Positions 52,860-62,932 of a stretch of DNA of 64,000 bases are shown here, piece by piece. The stretch comes from Nostoc cf. commune SO-36 (GTDB lineage: Bacteria; Cyanobacteriota; Cyanobacteriia; Cyanobacteriales; Nostocaceae). Below the pieces are notes generated by a model. That model searched no databases, was not told the origin of the DNA, and saw nothing but the letters and a program-made list of their open reading frames with translations. Position 1 is the stretch's first letter, and every line of letters starts with the position of its first letter. Where the stretch lies: contig NZ_AP025732.1 of the NCBI RefSeq assembly GCF_023734775.1, forward strand, positions 1,804,501-1,868,500, in the 5' to 3' direction. The translations under genes were made by a program, and so were the position numbers.

Positions 52860-53597
52860 TTAAGTTGGGAGGTCGAATAAAACTGTGGTCATGTAATTTT
52901 CTGCCCAAGCTGGGCCAAAGGCTTTTTCTAGTACACGGCGGGTTTTATCGTTTTGCTGCTGTTTGGTGCAGTAGTTGTGTTGTCCGGCGAGATTTTGTGT
53001 AACTTGTTCAGCTGAAACAGGATGTGAGGCGATCGCTTGGGTACAGTGAATGTCTAAAAATTCTCGCACCCGCGAGAGAAACATTGTTTCTTCTTCTGGG
53101 GAACCGGGGCGAACAAAGATGCAAAAATCTGAAAAAATATCTCCCCATTCAGGTAATTCACGGGGTTGGGAAAAGTTAAGCACTGTTAGCTGTGTCAGCG
53201 CAGAAGTATAAGATTCTGGTAAGGTGCGTTCCACTTGGATCGGAGAAAGGTCTGCGATCGCTGCACTAATTTGCCCTCTACCTCCAACTAAATCGCAACC
53301 AAACATCGGCAGGTTGTATTCTGGACGGGGAAACATGACGCAGTGCAAAATATCCAGCATATTTCCGATTTTTGCCAGTTCCAAGTGCATTTTTCGGAAC
53401 TGGGGCGTTTGATAGCAACGGTTTTCAATCGTCAGTTTTTCGCCTTCTAGTCTACCTTCCACATATCCCAACTCATCAGGCAAATGGTAGGGCGATAAAT
53501 CCAGGTGCTGATGCCAAGCTGCTTCAATACAATCAGCTAGCTGACGAATTAGGGGGTGTTGTTGCTCACGCAGCGAGGGTATAGAAGTAAATGACAT
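52860..53597 (-). CDS. pcyA: Phycocyanobilin:ferredoxin oxidoreductase
   Basis: 245 residues. Reduces biliverdin IXalpha by four electrons from ferredoxin to phycocyanobilin, the phycobilisome and phytochrome chromophore. The active-site residues are seen as E73, H85 and D102, matching E76, H88 and D105 in the Synechocystis enzyme ([20 protein letters not shown], then FGCDLVGG). Frame intact, single gene. Confidence 0.97.
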   Translation of the reverse strand: MSFTSIPSLREQQHPLIRQLADCIEAAWHQHLDLSPYHLPDELGYVEGRLEGEKLTIENRCYQTPQFRKMHLELAKIGNMLDILHCVMFPRPEYNLPMFGCDLVGGRGQISAAIADLSPIQVERTLPESYTSALTQLTVLNFSQPRELPEWGDIFSDFCIFVRPGSPEEETMFLSRVREFLDIHCTQAIASHPVSAEQVTQNLAGQHNYCTKQQQNDKTRRVLEKAFGPAWAENYMTTVLFDLPT

Positions 53598-53798
53598 ATT
53601 CTAGTTGGGAATGCGATCTAGTGGCCAGTCTACAACCTGTTGTGTCATAGCTGTCATAGACTGCAATATAAGCAAACACTTACACCCAGCCAACGTAAAT
53701 TTATAAGACAGATGCTTTTCAGAAAGATTATTTATTTTGTAGTCTAGGTTACAGAATTAATTTTGGATTAGCCCATTCGCAAAGGCTAATAGAAAGCT

Positions 53799-54026
53799 AT
53801 GAAACTAGATTCTCGTAGACCAGATTTTGCTGTGCAACCAAAAAGACAGAATCTGGAAGGTTTGCAGCAGTTAAGAGCTTCTACTTGGGTGAAAATTTTG
53901 CAACTTCCCAACCCATTTAGTTTTGACGAAGCACTTTTATTATGTCCGGTTTCAGCAGATGAGTGGCTAGCCTGGATTCCAGATCATGGAGAGGCAATAC
54001 TGAATATCAGGCAATTTAGTTATTAG
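53799..54026 (+). CDS. Small conserved protein of unknown function
   Basis: 75 residues, DSRRPDFAVQPKRQNLEGLQ, then ASTWVKILQLPNPFSFDEAL and CPVSADEWLAWIPDHGEAIL. Coding-like composition, no membrane segment. It lies divergent from pcyA and convergent with maf. Function not recognised. Confidence 0.65.
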   Translation: MKLDSRRPDFAVQPKRQNLEGLQQLRASTWVKILQLPNPFSFDEALLLCPVSADEWLAWIPDHGEAILNIRQFSY

Positions 54027-54048
54027 TTATTGGGCATTGGGCATTGGA

Positions 54049-54642
54049 CTACTGCCAAAAATCAGTGGCATCATATCCTAGTTCCCCTAGCATCTGCCGC
54101 AGCAAGGGTAAACTGAGTCCAATTACATTGGTGTGACAGCCTTCAATTTTTTCGACGAAGAAACTACCAAAACCTTCAATTGCAAAGGCTCCAGCGCACT
54201 TTAGGGGTTCCCCTGTGGCAACATAAGCTTTAATTGCCTTCTCACTCATTTGAGCAAAATAAACTCTTGTAACTTGAGACTTGACTATAGTACGGTTTTG
54301 AGATAAATCAATTAAGGCGTGACCTGTGTATAAGTCGCCAAAGTTACCTTGCATTATCTGCCAACGTGCGATCGCATCAGTTGTATCTGCTGGTTTTCCG
54401 TAAATTTCACCATTCATGGCCAAAACTGAATCACAACCCATAATCAAAGCCGATTCAAACTGTGGGGCTACAGTTTCCGCCTTGTACTGGGCAAGAGTTT
54501 TGACCAATTCTGCTGGTTCACTTAATTCAATTTGCGACTCATCAAAGTCACTTGCTCGAACTATCGGTTCAATACCAACAGTTTGCAACAATCGGCGTCG
54601 GGCTGGGGAAGCGGAGGCAAGTACAAAAGGTGGAATTTTCAT
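54049..54642 (-). CDS. maf: Maf-type nucleoside triphosphate pyrophosphatase
   Basis: 197 residues. Hydrolyses non-canonical NTPs or dTTP/UTP to monophosphates. The diagnostic start [12 protein letters not shown] (SxSPxRR), catalytic GCDSV and GKP loop are all present, as is the C-terminal [11 protein letters not shown]. Length is standard. Confidence 0.94.
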   Translation of the reverse strand: MKIPPFVLASASPARRRLLQTVGIEPIVRASDFDESQIELSEPAELVKTLAQYKAETVAPQFESALIMGCDSVLAMNGEIYGKPADTTDAIARWQIMQGNFGDLYTGHALIDLSQNRTIVKSQVTRVYFAQMSEKAIKAYVATGEPLKCAGAFAIEGFGSFFVEKIEGCHTNVIGLSLPLLRQMLGELGYDATDFWQ

Positions 54643-54655
54643 GATATTTCCGAAA

Positions 54656-54745
54656 AATTTGGTAATTGGACATTGGGAATCGGGGATTGGTGATTAAATT
54701 TCTTCTCTATCTCCCATTCCCTATTCCCTATTCCCCACTCCCCAA
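54656..54745. repeat. Short degenerate tandem repeat between psbP and maf
   Basis: TTGGGAATCGGGGATTGG-type units, then CCCTATTCCCTATTCCCC-type units, of the Nostoc intergenic kind. Confidence 0.6.
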
Positions 54746-55291
54746 TTAATAGACAGAAAAAGAATTAACAACCTCATCAATCATCCGTTTAACTTTCTGC
54801 CAGCGTTTTTCAGGAATTGAGGCGTTGAAGGTAAAAACTTTACCACGACTTACAGCAACGCTGGCGATGTTGTGTCGTTGCTGTTGATTGGGGAGTTTAA
54901 CCTCATACTCTAAAAGGTAGTAGATTTTACCGTCTACTTCTCGCTGTGAGGCATTGACTAATTCAGCCGAACGGCCAGAGTCAGGAGGCGCGAGAGCCGC
55001 TTTTCCTAATTTGTATCCTACTTCTGTTGGCGTTCCCAATTCTGACAAAGTTTTGCCTTCTGGAACTGGGCTAATCACAACCGAAACATTTTCGGACACC
55101 TCAATCAAATCGTGGAAAACCACATCTGGCCCATCGGCAACTTTAACTGGTAGCCAGCCGTTAGGATATAAAAACTGATAGCCATCATTAGTGTCTACAA
55201 AGCTTTTGAGTCCAGATGCAGCAGCCACACCAGAATTACACAGGCTGAAGCTCAACATCAATAGCAAAATTAATACAATTCGTTTCCACAT
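54746..55291 (-). CDS. Photosystem II PsbP-family protein
   Basis: 181 residues from ATG 55291 with AAGGA upstream (MWKRIVLILLLMLSFSL). A signal peptide with a Cys at about residue 19 is present. Cyanobacterial PsbP proteins are usually lipidated, although the residue before this Cys is atypical. The PsbP fold follows: DTNDGYQFLYPNGWLPVKVA, DVVFHDLIEVSENVSVVISP and KVFTFNASIPEKRW. Lumenal, involved in PSII assembly or stability. Confidence 0.9.
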   Translation of the reverse strand: MWKRIVLILLLMLSFSLCNSGVAAASGLKSFVDTNDGYQFLYPNGWLPVKVADGPDVVFHDLIEVSENVSVVISPVPEGKTLSELGTPTEVGYKLGKAALAPPDSGRSAELVNASQREVDGKIYYLLEYEVKLPNQQQRHNIASVAVSRGKVFTFNASIPEKRWQKVKRMIDEVVNSFSVY

Positions 55292-55652
55292 TTCTAAAGA
55301 TTCCTTTGGGCTGGAGACGACACCAGACAAGCATTATTTCTCGTCTTTATTCTCCCACCAACCGGGACGCTTCGGATGATACATTAGATGCTGAGGTATA
55401 CAGCACTTCCGGCAGCTATGAGGTACATCCTCAAAGCTAAAAGCTATGTTAGGAGAGAGGCAATAAGAAAAACTGTATTGCATAATAGCGGGAAGCGCTG
55501 TAAATGCTTAAATGTCGGCCAATACTGCCTGGTGTATCGTCTTATGGATGAAAGAAAAAATGTAGGTTGGGTTTCGTCCCTCAACTCAACTTATTCCTAA
55601 ATTTATCAAAGCCGATAAAAATAAAAATTAGAAACTTTTATTGTTTGAAATT
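55292..55652. other. Gap containing a 100-bp MITE-like element
   Basis: Other than the element at 55401-55500 nothing coding-like is seen; short frames run through the element. Confidence 0.4.
55401..55500. mobile_element. 100-bp MITE-like element, copy 2
   Basis: Exact inverse copy of 32177-32276 (100 of 100 bases), ends CAGCACTTCC and CAGCGCTTCC, bordered by TA on both sides. Confidence 0.75.
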
Positions 55653-56276
55653 TTATAGAGCAATGTTATAAGGAAACCAATTTAACCAAGCATCCCAATT
55701 TTCTACAATTTGGGCAAATTCTGCATAACCACCTGCTTGAGGATGAACACCATCATTGGCTTTTGCCTCATTTATCCAGATGTTTGATTTTTCTAATAGC
55801 GGAAAAATATTTAAATAAGATACATTTAATTCATTACAAATTAAAGCAAACTGTTTAGATAAATCAATAGTTCTCTGGCTTATTTGAGGATCTTCTTGTT
55901 CTGCGTATGGCGCAGGGCTAACCATCAACACAGGGTACAATTTTTGAGCTTCACTTAATATTTCACAGACATTTTTGATAGAATCTGCAAAATCTACGCG
56001 AGTTTTACCGTTTTCCAATGTTGTATCATTCAATCCAAAAGAAAATACAACTCTGCCATCATATTCTTTGGGTAAGCGAAGTGATACTTCCTGTAACCAA
56101 CGCTTTGCTATATCGGTACTAGTCTCTCGCCTAATTCCTAAATTATAGTAAGTAATGTCATAACCTTTTTTATTAGCATTAGCGCATATCCTACCCGTCC
56201 AACCAAGACATTCACTATCGCCAGTGCCGTTAACAAAAGAGTCACCAACAAAACAAATTCTTACTTCTTGTAGCAT
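55653..56276 (-). CDS. SGNH/GDSL-family hydrolase
   Basis: 207 residues. All four SGNH blocks are visible: I with VRICFVGDSFVNGTG (nucleophile Ser), II YYNLGIRRE (Gly), III FSFGLNDTT (Asn), and V NDGVHPQAGGY (Asp and His). An esterase or lipase acting on small esters or acylated sugars; no signal peptide, so cytoplasmic. It lies downstream of rbcS in the same direction but behind a likely terminator. Confidence 0.9.
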   Translation of the reverse strand: MLQEVRICFVGDSFVNGTGDSECLGWTGRICANANKKGYDITYYNLGIRRETSTDIAKRWLQEVSLRLPKEYDGRVVFSFGLNDTTLENGKTRVDFADSIKNVCEILSEAQKLYPVLMVSPAPYAEQEDPQISQRTIDLSKQFALICNELNVSYLNIFPLLEKSNIWINEAKANDGVHPQAGGYAEFAQIVENWDAWLNWFPYNIAL

Positions 56277-56377
56277 TATTAGTTTCTTAATAAACCTATA
56301 GGCACACAGAGAATAATTCTACGCTCCTTCCCTGCGGGAAGGCAAAGCGCCTATGTATTTCCAAACAAATTTAGTAA

Positions 56378-56409
56378 ATAGGAGAGGCAGATAATTCTAC
56401 CTCTCCTAT
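56378..56409 (-). terminator. Likely terminator of the rbcLXS operon
   Basis: A perfect 10-bp stem ATAGGAGAGG / CCTCTCCTAT with a 12-base loop, about 55 bases after the rbcS stop. The T-run on the minus strand is weak (TTTACT). Confidence 0.65.
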
Positions 56410-56464
56410 ACAGGGATAGACAAATTAATTGAACTATCCCATGATTAATTCCAACTAACTAGAC

Positions 56465-56794
56465 TTAGTATTTGTTGGGTTTGTGAACAAGAAAGCTGAG
56501 AATTTGGCACTGCTTGATGTTGTCAAAACCCACAACACGGATATAGCTGGTGTTGAATTGAGAACGACATGCTTGAACTTCGCTCAATACTTCTTGAGTA
56601 GATTTAGCACCGAACAAAGGCAGCTTCCACATTGTCCAATATAATTCTGTTGGCTCAGAAGTTTCATTGAACTCGATCGCTGGAATGTAACCTTGATTCA
56701 AAATGTACTGGATCTGCTTGGCAATTTGAGCATCAGTCAGGGGTGGCAGATAAGAAAGGGTTTCGTAACGACGCTCTTTTGGTAAAGTTTGCAT
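56465..56794 (-). CDS. rbcS: RuBisCO small subunit
   Basis: 109 residues, the usual cyanobacterial length. [20 protein letters not shown] start, [14 protein letters not shown] and [14 protein letters not shown] are family hallmarks. Third gene of the operon, 47 bases after rbcX. Assembles as L8S8 inside carboxysomes. Confidence 0.98.
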   Translation of the reverse strand: MQTLPKERRYETLSYLPPLTDAQIAKQIQYILNQGYIPAIEFNETSEPTELYWTMWKLPLFGAKSTQEVLSEVQACRSQFNTSYIRVVGFDNIKQCQILSFLVHKPNKY

Positions 56795-56841
56795 AGCTTT
56801 TTGATAATGGGTTGCGATTTTTGACTACTAGGTTGACCGAA

Positions 56842-57249
56842 CTAATTGGATAAGTTATCCAAATTCGGATCTGAAGTTGCTTGCTGTTCTGTGTGCAGGC
56901 TGGGGTTAGATGTGTCTATTCGTGTGATGCGTTCTAAATGCTGGCGACGCTGCTCCATATTAGATTGCTGAATGCCAGTTCGAACCATTTCCGGCAAAAA
57001 TTCTGCAATTTCTTCGGCAATGTGTTCTCTGACAGTCATAATTCGCAACGCCAAATCTGGTTTTTCTCGCAACAGTTGCTCAATATATGACTCACCATTC
57101 TGAATTTTGCCAGACGAAAAGTTATGCAGCCAAAGTTCTAATGGCGGATTTGTTTCGCCTAGCTGTGCCAATACTGTCCTTAGAGCCTGATAAGTCAGAT
57201 AGCTTTGGAGAGTTTTGGCTGTGTCCTTCGCAATTTGCTTAAGATTCAT
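56842..57249 (-). CDS. rbcX: RuBisCO assembly chaperone RbcX
   Basis: 135 residues. A helical dimer that holds the RbcL C-terminus during L8 assembly. KDTAKTLQSYLTYQALRTVL forms the peptide-binding groove, and RIMTVREHIAEEIAEFLPEM the helix 4 region. Lies between rbcL and rbcS as in other Nostocales. Confidence 0.96.
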   Translation of the reverse strand: MNLKQIAKDTAKTLQSYLTYQALRTVLAQLGETNPPLELWLHNFSSGKIQNGESYIEQLLREKPDLALRIMTVREHIAEEIAEFLPEMVRTGIQQSNMEQRRQHLERITRIDTSNPSLHTEQQATSDPNLDNLSN

Positions 57250-57268
57250 GCTTGACCCCAGCCCTGAA

Positions 57269-57343
57269 GAGTTATGAGTTATGAGTTATGAGTTATGAAT
57301 TAATGCAAATCCTAACTCTTAACTCTTAACTCTTAACTGTTAA
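57269..57343. repeat. Tandem heptamer repeats between rbcL and rbcX
   Basis: Four GAGTTAT units (57269-57297) and about four AACTCTT units (57314-57341). Being near-inverse of each other they could form a hairpin in the polycistronic message. Confidence 0.8.
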
Positions 57344-57349
57344 CCCAGA

Positions 57350-58780
57350 TCAGACGGTATCCATTGCTTCAAACTCGAACTTGATTTCTTTCCACAGTTC
57401 GCAAGCAACAGCCAGTTCAGGAGACCACTTGGCAGCTTCGCGGATGATATCGTTACCTTCACGAGCCAAGTTACGGCCTTCGTTACGAGCTTGAACAACA
57501 GCTTCTAAGGCGACACGGTTAGCGGTTGCACCAGGAGCGTTACCCCAAGGATGTCCTAGAGTACCACCACCGAATTGTAGTACAGAGTCATCACCAAAGA
57601 TTTCTACCAGTGCGGGCATGTGCCATACGTGGATACCACCAGAAGCAACTGCCATTACACCAGGTAGAGAAGCCCAGTCTTGGGTAAAGTAAATACCACG
57701 AGACTTGTCTTGCTCAATGTAGTTTTCACGCAACAGGTCAACGAAGCCCATTGTGATGCCGCGCTCACCTTCCAACTTACCAACTACTGTACCGGTGTGG
57801 ATGTGATCGCCACCAGACAAACGTAGGGCTTTAGCCAATACACGGAAGTGGATACCGTGGTTCTTTTGACGGTCGATTACAGCGTGCATAGCACGGTGAA
57901 TGTGTAGCAGGATACCGTTATCGCGGCACCAATGAGCCAATGTGGTGTTGGCGGTGAAACCTGCGGTTAGGTAGTCATGCATGATGATGGGCATTTTGAG
58001 TTCTTTAGCGTACTCAGCCCGTTGCAACATTTGTTCGCAAGTAGGAGCGGTGACGTTTAGGTAGTGACCTTTAATTTCACCGGTTTCTGCTTGAGCTTTG
58101 TTGATAGCTTCAGCTACGAACAAGAAGCGATCGCGCCATCTTTGAAATGGTGCAGAGTTGATGTTTTCGTCGTCTTTGGTGAAGTCCAAACCACCGCGTA
58201 AGCACTCGTATACAGCGCGTCCGTAGTTCTTAGCGGAAAGACCCAATTTGGGCTTAATGGTACAACCCAACAAAGGACGACCGTATTTGTTTAATTTGTC
58301 GCGCTCAACTTGGATACCGTGAGGAGGCCCTTGGAAGGTCTTGATATAAGCTACTGGGAAACGGATATCTTCTAAACGTAGTGCCCGCAGAGCTTTGAAA
58401 CCAAATACGTTACCAACAATTGAGGTCAATACGTTGGTTACAGAACCTTCTTCAAACAAGTCCAAAGGATAAGCAACGTAGCAGATGTACTGGTTGTCTT
58501 CGCCGGGAACTGGTTCGATGTCATAACAACGACCTTTGTAGCGATCGAGGTCGGTGAGCAAGTCTGTCCACACAGTTGTCCAAGTACCCGTGGAAGACTC
58601 AGCCGCTACAGCCGCACCTGCTTCTTCGGGAGGAACGCCAGGCTGGGGTGTCATGCGGAACGCAGCTAGAAGATCGGTATCTTTTGGTGTGTAATCGGGT
58701 GTGTAATAAGTTAATCTGTAATCTTTAACCCCGGCTTGATACCCAGACTTGCTCTGAGTCTTCGTTTGAGCGTAAGACAT
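57350..58780 (-). CDS. rbcL: RuBisCO large subunit
   Basis: 476 residues from ATG 58780 ([15 protein letters not shown]); the 8-codon upstream extension is rejected. Fixes CO2 on ribulose bisphosphate. The carbamylated Lys and metal ligands lie in [11 protein letters not shown], loop 6 is present, and the phosphate-binding end has [18 protein letters not shown]. Form I type, first gene of rbcL-rbcX-rbcS. Frame intact. Confidence 0.99.
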   Translation of the reverse strand: MSYAQTKTQSKSGYQAGVKDYRLTYYTPDYTPKDTDLLAAFRMTPQPGVPPEEAGAAVAAESSTGTWTTVWTDLLTDLDRYKGRCYDIEPVPGEDNQYICYVAYPLDLFEEGSVTNVLTSIVGNVFGFKALRALRLEDIRFPVAYIKTFQGPPHGIQVERDKLNKYGRPLLGCTIKPKLGLSAKNYGRAVYECLRGGLDFTKDDENINSAPFQRWRDRFLFVAEAINKAQAETGEIKGHYLNVTAPTCEQMLQRAEYAKELKMPIIMHDYLTAGFTANTTLAHWCRDNGILLHIHRAMHAVIDRQKNHGIHFRVLAKALRLSGGDHIHTGTVVGKLEGERGITMGFVDLLRENYIEQDKSRGIYFTQDWASLPGVMAVASGGIHVWHMPALVEIFGDDSVLQFGGGTLGHPWGNAPGATANRVALEAVVQARNEGRNLAREGNDIIREAAKWSPELAVACELWKEIKFEFEAMDTV

Positions 58781-59598
58781 AATTTTATCCTTCCCTGAAA
58801 TCACTCTTGTTAATTATCAAATCACGTTTTGTGCAACTTCCCCTCACCCAATTTTCCCCCCTTCATCGGGAAGAAGATTCAGGAAAAATTTTTGTTAGGG
58901 GTTGTTTTTGTTAAAAGGTAGTAGTTTTTTTGCGGCGGACACTTTGTTAACGGTGGTAGCCCTCCTCACCAGTGTTATCCCCTTCTAGGGGTACACGATC
59001 CAGCGCTTCTACTGTTTCCTCTTCCTACGAATCAAAATTCTTTTTTACCTCTTCTTCGTACCCAACTAAACTTTCTCAATTTCACCAAAACTTCCGCTTT
59101 TTGCGGTTCGATTTAGATAATTCCCCTACAAATCGGGGTATTCAGGGGATTGGGCTGGCCGCCACACATTCCCGCTTCTACACTCCCTCTATCTTTTCCT
59201 TTGATGGAAAAGATACCAGAAAAGAATTTACTTGACAGAGATTTAGCAGAGTGATGAGCGAAAGATAAAAAATTGCACACCACGTAATTTGTAACTTATT
59301 CCACAATATATCAATAATTCGATAAGTTATTCTTTGAAAGTTTTTAACTTATATATTTAGTTTTGTTATTACATAAAGATTTAAAATTTTTGTTACAAAT
59401 GCTTTACAAGGTGTCATAAATAACTGTACAGAAGCTTTTCGATAGTGGGGAGCAGGGAGCAGGGGAGAAATAACTAATGCTCAATGACAAATGACAAATG
59501 ACCAATGACTAATGACAAATTTGAGAAAAATTGCCTATTAACGTTTAAAAAATCACAGCTAGGGGAACACTGGAATTAATCCAAAGCCAGTTTAGGTA
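58781..59598 (-). promoter_or_regulatory. rbcL upstream region and long leader
   Basis: About 800 bases with no convincing gene. Three AACTTAT half-sites lie close together. Two form an inverted pair, ATAAGTTA (59322-59329) and TAACTTAT (59345-59352), and the third is at 59293-59299. Such AT-rich inverted pairs could bind a LysR-type regulator (RbcR/CcmR class); this is inference. A heptamer repeat (AATGACAAATGACAAATGAC) lies at about 59480-59520. Confidence 0.4.
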
Positions 59599-60711
59599 AT
59601 GGCTATGGGTACTGTCTCCAAAGGAAATGTCACCGTGGTATTGTTTTGCAAGCGTAGTAGTTTATTGATTACTTCTATTCTGCTGGGGTTGATAGCTTCA
59701 TCAAATATAGGATGGGCACAAAAAACCCCTGACATTAATTCATCTGATTTAACCCCCGCTTACCCACCTGCGCCACCGCCACCGCGAGTAGAACCTTTGC
59801 CCGATGAGCGAGGAGTGCAAGAACATTCACCAGAAACTGATTATCGTGTCGGTAACTTACTAGAAGATATTACAGGCAATCTTTGGGTAGGTTCTTGGCG
59901 CGGACTATCGCGGATTGATCCTAAAAGTGGCAAGATTGTTTCTCGTGTTAGTTTACCGAATATTGCCATTGGTGCTTTAGCCCAAGACAAAGTAGGACGT
60001 TTATGGGTAGGGAGTTATGAGGGACTAGTCCGAGTAGACCCCCGCACTAGCGAAATCACCGCGCAGAATTTATTTTTGCCTTCTAAACGGGTGTTGTCGT
60101 TGTTGCTTGACAAACGGGGTTATTTGTGGACTGGAACCGATAACGGTTTAGCTCTCATTAGTCCCGACCAAGGCTTGATTATGACAACATTAAAAAATCT
60201 GCCTGGTGTCAGCGCCAATACCCTGACTTTAGATGCTGAAGGTCAATTGTGGGTTGGCACTCTTGATGGATTAGTACGGGTAAATACTGCTAGTGCTGCA
60301 ATTATGAAGCGGATTGCCGATTTACCAGGGACGACTGTCCAAGCTTTAGCTATCAGTCCAGAAGGGTTGATTTGGGCGGGAATGCCGAATAATTTGCTAG
60401 TTATTAACCCGAAAACTGGTGCAGTGTTGCGGTCTGTAACTCGTCTGCGTGGGCGTAACGTAACAGCAGTGCGTTTTGCTAAAGATGGTAGTGTCTGGGT
60501 CGGCACTAACAATGGTTTGTTACGATTAAATCCAAATACAGGCGCTGTGTTAGATGCAGAAGTTGCTGGACTTCCTTCTAGTCGGGTTCTTGCCCTTGCA
60601 CCTGACATCGCTAATAAATTATGGATTGGTACTACTGAAGGTCTAGCTTGGTTAATGCCCAAAACCAGTAGTGCAAAACCTCATATTGCTTTCAGTCGCG
60701 CTGTTAAATGA
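59599..60711 (+). CDS. Secreted beta-propeller protein (two-component-regulator propeller repeats)
   Basis: 370 residues. A signal sequence (SSLLITSILLGLIASSNIGW) with cleavage near AQ-KTPD, then a Pro-rich linker. About seven repeats of the form LWVGxxxGLxRxxPxxG follow (NLWVGSWRGLSRIDPKSG, RLWVGSYEGLVRVDPRTS, SVWVGTNNGLLRLNPNTG). These make one propeller, as in the periplasmic sensors of hybrid kinases, but here with no kinase part. Probably a periplasmic binding or scaffold protein. Stands 95 bases upstream of panB. Confidence 0.82.
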   Translation: MAMGTVSKGNVTVVLFCKRSSLLITSILLGLIASSNIGWAQKTPDINSSDLTPAYPPAPPPPRVEPLPDERGVQEHSPETDYRVGNLLEDITGNLWVGSWRGLSRIDPKSGKIVSRVSLPNIAIGALAQDKVGRLWVGSYEGLVRVDPRTSEITAQNLFLPSKRVLSLLLDKRGYLWTGTDNGLALISPDQGLIMTTLKNLPGVSANTLTLDAEGQLWVGTLDGLVRVNTASAAIMKRIADLPGTTVQALAISPEGLIWAGMPNNLLVINPKTGAVLRSVTRLRGRNVTAVRFAKDGSVWVGTNNGLLRLNPNTGAVLDAEVAGLPSSRVLALAPDIANKLWIGTTEGLAWLMPKTSSAKPHIAFSRAVK

Positions 60712-60764
60712 TTAGTCATTTGTCCTTTGTCTTCTGTCCTTAGCAAATGACTAACGACTAATGA

Positions 60765-60810
60765 CAAAGGACAAAAAATCTAAAATCCAAAATCTAAAAT
60801 CTAAAATTGG
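60765..60810. repeat. Short tandem repeats upstream of panB
   Basis: Five or so AAAATCT / AAAATCC units end a few bases before the panB start codon, preceded by AATGACTAACGACTAATGAC units. The repeat occupies the place of the ribosome-binding site. Confidence 0.7.
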
Positions 60811-60812
60811 CA

Positions 60813-61583
60813 ATGGCAATCACTACCCAGCAATTAATTCAATGGAAACAACAGGGACGTTCAATTGTGGCGTTGACCGCCTGGGATTATGCGATCGCTC
60901 AACTCTTAGACGCAGCTGGTGTAGACTTGATCCTCGTAGGGGACTCTATGGCAGCAGTTCTAGGGTATGAAACAACACTGCCAATAACTTTGGATGAAAT
61001 TATCTATCACGCCAAATCTGTGCGCCGTGGGGTTAAACGGGCATTAGTAGTTGTAGATTTACCATTCTTGACGTATCAAGAAAGTCTCCAACAAGCGATG
61101 CACTCAGCTGGGCGGGTACTGAAAGAAACGGGCGCTCAAGCGGTAAAATTGGAAGGTGGCTATCCAGCAATGGCCCAAACTGTGGCTCGTTTAGTAGAAG
61201 CCGGAATTCCGGTCATGGGTCATGTGGGTTTGACGCCACAATCAATACATCAACTGGGTTTGCGACAACAAGGGAAGACACAAGAAGCTAGTGAGAGAAT
61301 TTTACTTGAAGCGATCGCTCTCGAACAAGCGGGTGTATTTTCTCTAGTGTTAGAACATATCCCCGCAGATTTGGCAATGCAGATTTCACAAAAATTAAGT
61401 ATTCCCACAATTGGTATCGGTGCGGGAATTCACTGCGATGGACAAGTTTTAGTTACCTCTGATGTCCTCGGACTTGCAGAGAAACATCCACCGTTCGCCA
61501 AAGTTTACACAAATTTGCGCGAGACGATTACCAAAGCCGTGCAAGATTATGCTGTGGAAGTGCGAGAACGGAAGTTTCCTTGA
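60813..61583 (+). CDS. panB: 3-methyl-2-oxobutanoate hydroxymethyltransferase
   Basis: 256 residues from ATG 60813; a TTG two codons earlier is also in frame. First committed step of pantothenate and CoA synthesis, using methylene-tetrahydrofolate. Hallmarks: [56 protein letters not shown] and [15 protein letters not shown] with the metal and substrate residues. Typical length. Confidence 0.97.
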   Translation: MAITTQQLIQWKQQGRSIVALTAWDYAIAQLLDAAGVDLILVGDSMAAVLGYETTLPITLDEIIYHAKSVRRGVKRALVVVDLPFLTYQESLQQAMHSAGRVLKETGAQAVKLEGGYPAMAQTVARLVEAGIPVMGHVGLTPQSIHQLGLRQQGKTQEASERILLEAIALEQAGVFSLVLEHIPADLAMQISQKLSIPTIGIGAGIHCDGQVLVTSDVLGLAEKHPPFAKVYTNLRETITKAVQDYAVEVRERKFP

Positions 61584-62077
61584 AGAATTCCGAATCAATC
61601 GGAAAGTTAAATAAAAAACCCCGACTTGATAGCCGAGGTAGATGGGAGAATTTCAAATGTCGATGGGGTATTTCAATACCGAAGTCTGTTTTTCTTAGCT
61701 GATACCCAATACAAGCAAAACTAGATAGGTAATATATAAGGCGCAATTTTAGCTATGAAGCTTACTTTTGGGCTTTGCTAAGTTATGTAAATAAATATAA
61801 CTATAATATTACAAATAGTCAACTAGACTTGACAAACAAAGGCTGATAAGTGTCATAGCTAATACTTATCAAAGCAGTATGATCGGAAAATAAAACGGGT
61901 TACTGGCTAAGATAATGGGATGAAAATGAGAACTGAACTTTTGGGGAGTAGAAAAACTGAGCGATTAACGGCACAAATCCGAGTAGTCGCAATTAAGCCA
62001 GAGATTTGAGAAGCTAGCTACTAGATCACCAAAGTCTTTACAATTCCCTTGTTGACTCAAAAAGTATTTCTCGACCT
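61584..62077. other. Intergenic region panB-dapB
   Basis: No gene recognised. Contains a GATAAGT...ACTTATC inverted pair (about 61847-61872) and AT-rich DNA suitable for a dapB promoter. Confidence 0.4.
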
Positions 62078-62914
62078 ATGACGAATCAAGCTCCTATCCC
62101 GGTTATTGTCAACGGTGCTGCTGGAAAAATGGGCCGTGAGGTGATTAAGGCGGTGGCGCAAGCGCCTGACTTAAACCTAGTGGGTGCAATTGACCACAGT
62201 TTAGAACATCAAGATAAAGATGCTGGAGAATTGGCGGGTTTAAGCGAACCTCTGGAAGTGCCGATTACTAATCAGTTAGAACCGATGTTGGGGTATGTGG
62301 CTGGTGACAGACAGTCACCTCCAGGGGTGATTGTAGACTTTACCCATCCCGATTCAGTTTATGACAATATTCGCAGTGCGATCGCTTACGGTATTCGTCC
62401 TGTAGTCGGCACTACTGGGTTAAGTCCAGAACAAATTCAAGACTTGGCAGACTTTGCCGACAAAGCTAGCACTGGTTGTCTAATTATTCCTAATTTTTCC
62501 ATTGGCATGGTGCTATTGCAACAAGCTGCGATCGCAGCCTCCAAATATTTTGACCATGTAGAAATTATCGAACTGCATCACAACCAAAAAGCTGATGCAC
62601 CCAGTGGTACTGCCATTCAAACGGCGCAGTTATTAGGAGAATTGGGTAAAACTTTTAACCCTGCTGTTGTAGAAGAAACGGAGAAATTACCAGGAGCAAG
62701 GGGAAGTATCGCAGATGAAGGCATTAGAATTCATAGTGTGCGCTTGCCAGGATTGATTGCCCATCAGGAAGTGATTTTTGGCGCAGCTGGACAGATTTAT
62801 ACTTTACGACATGATACCAGCGATCGCGCTTGTTATATGCCAGGAGTGCTGCTAGCGATTCGCAAAATCTTAGCGCTAAAGTCGTTAGTATATGGATTAG
62901 AAAAGATACTTTAA
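62078..62914 (+). CDS. dapB: 4-hydroxy-tetrahydrodipicolinate reductase
   Basis: 278 residues. NAD(P)H-dependent step of lysine and diaminopimelate synthesis. Dinucleotide motif [16 protein letters not shown], the family signature [15 protein letters not shown] with catalytic His and Lys, and [11 protein letters not shown] are all present. Followed after 18 bases by a membrane-protein gene in the same direction. Confidence 0.97.
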   Translation: MTNQAPIPVIVNGAAGKMGREVIKAVAQAPDLNLVGAIDHSLEHQDKDAGELAGLSEPLEVPITNQLEPMLGYVAGDRQSPPGVIVDFTHPDSVYDNIRSAIAYGIRPVVGTTGLSPEQIQDLADFADKASTGCLIIPNFSIGMVLLQQAAIAASKYFDHVEIIELHHNQKADAPSGTAIQTAQLLGELGKTFNPAVVEETEKLPGARGSIADEGIRIHSVRLPGLIAHQEVIFGAAGQIYTLRHDTSDRACYMPGVLLAIRKILALKSLVYGLEKIL

Positions 62915-62932
62915 ACACACAATTGGGCACTC

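Noticed and set aside
57269..57343. Possible CRISPR array
   Set aside because: Units are 7 bp with no spacers; these are short tandem heptamer repeats. No cas gene or 25-40 bp repeat with unique spacers occurs in the window.
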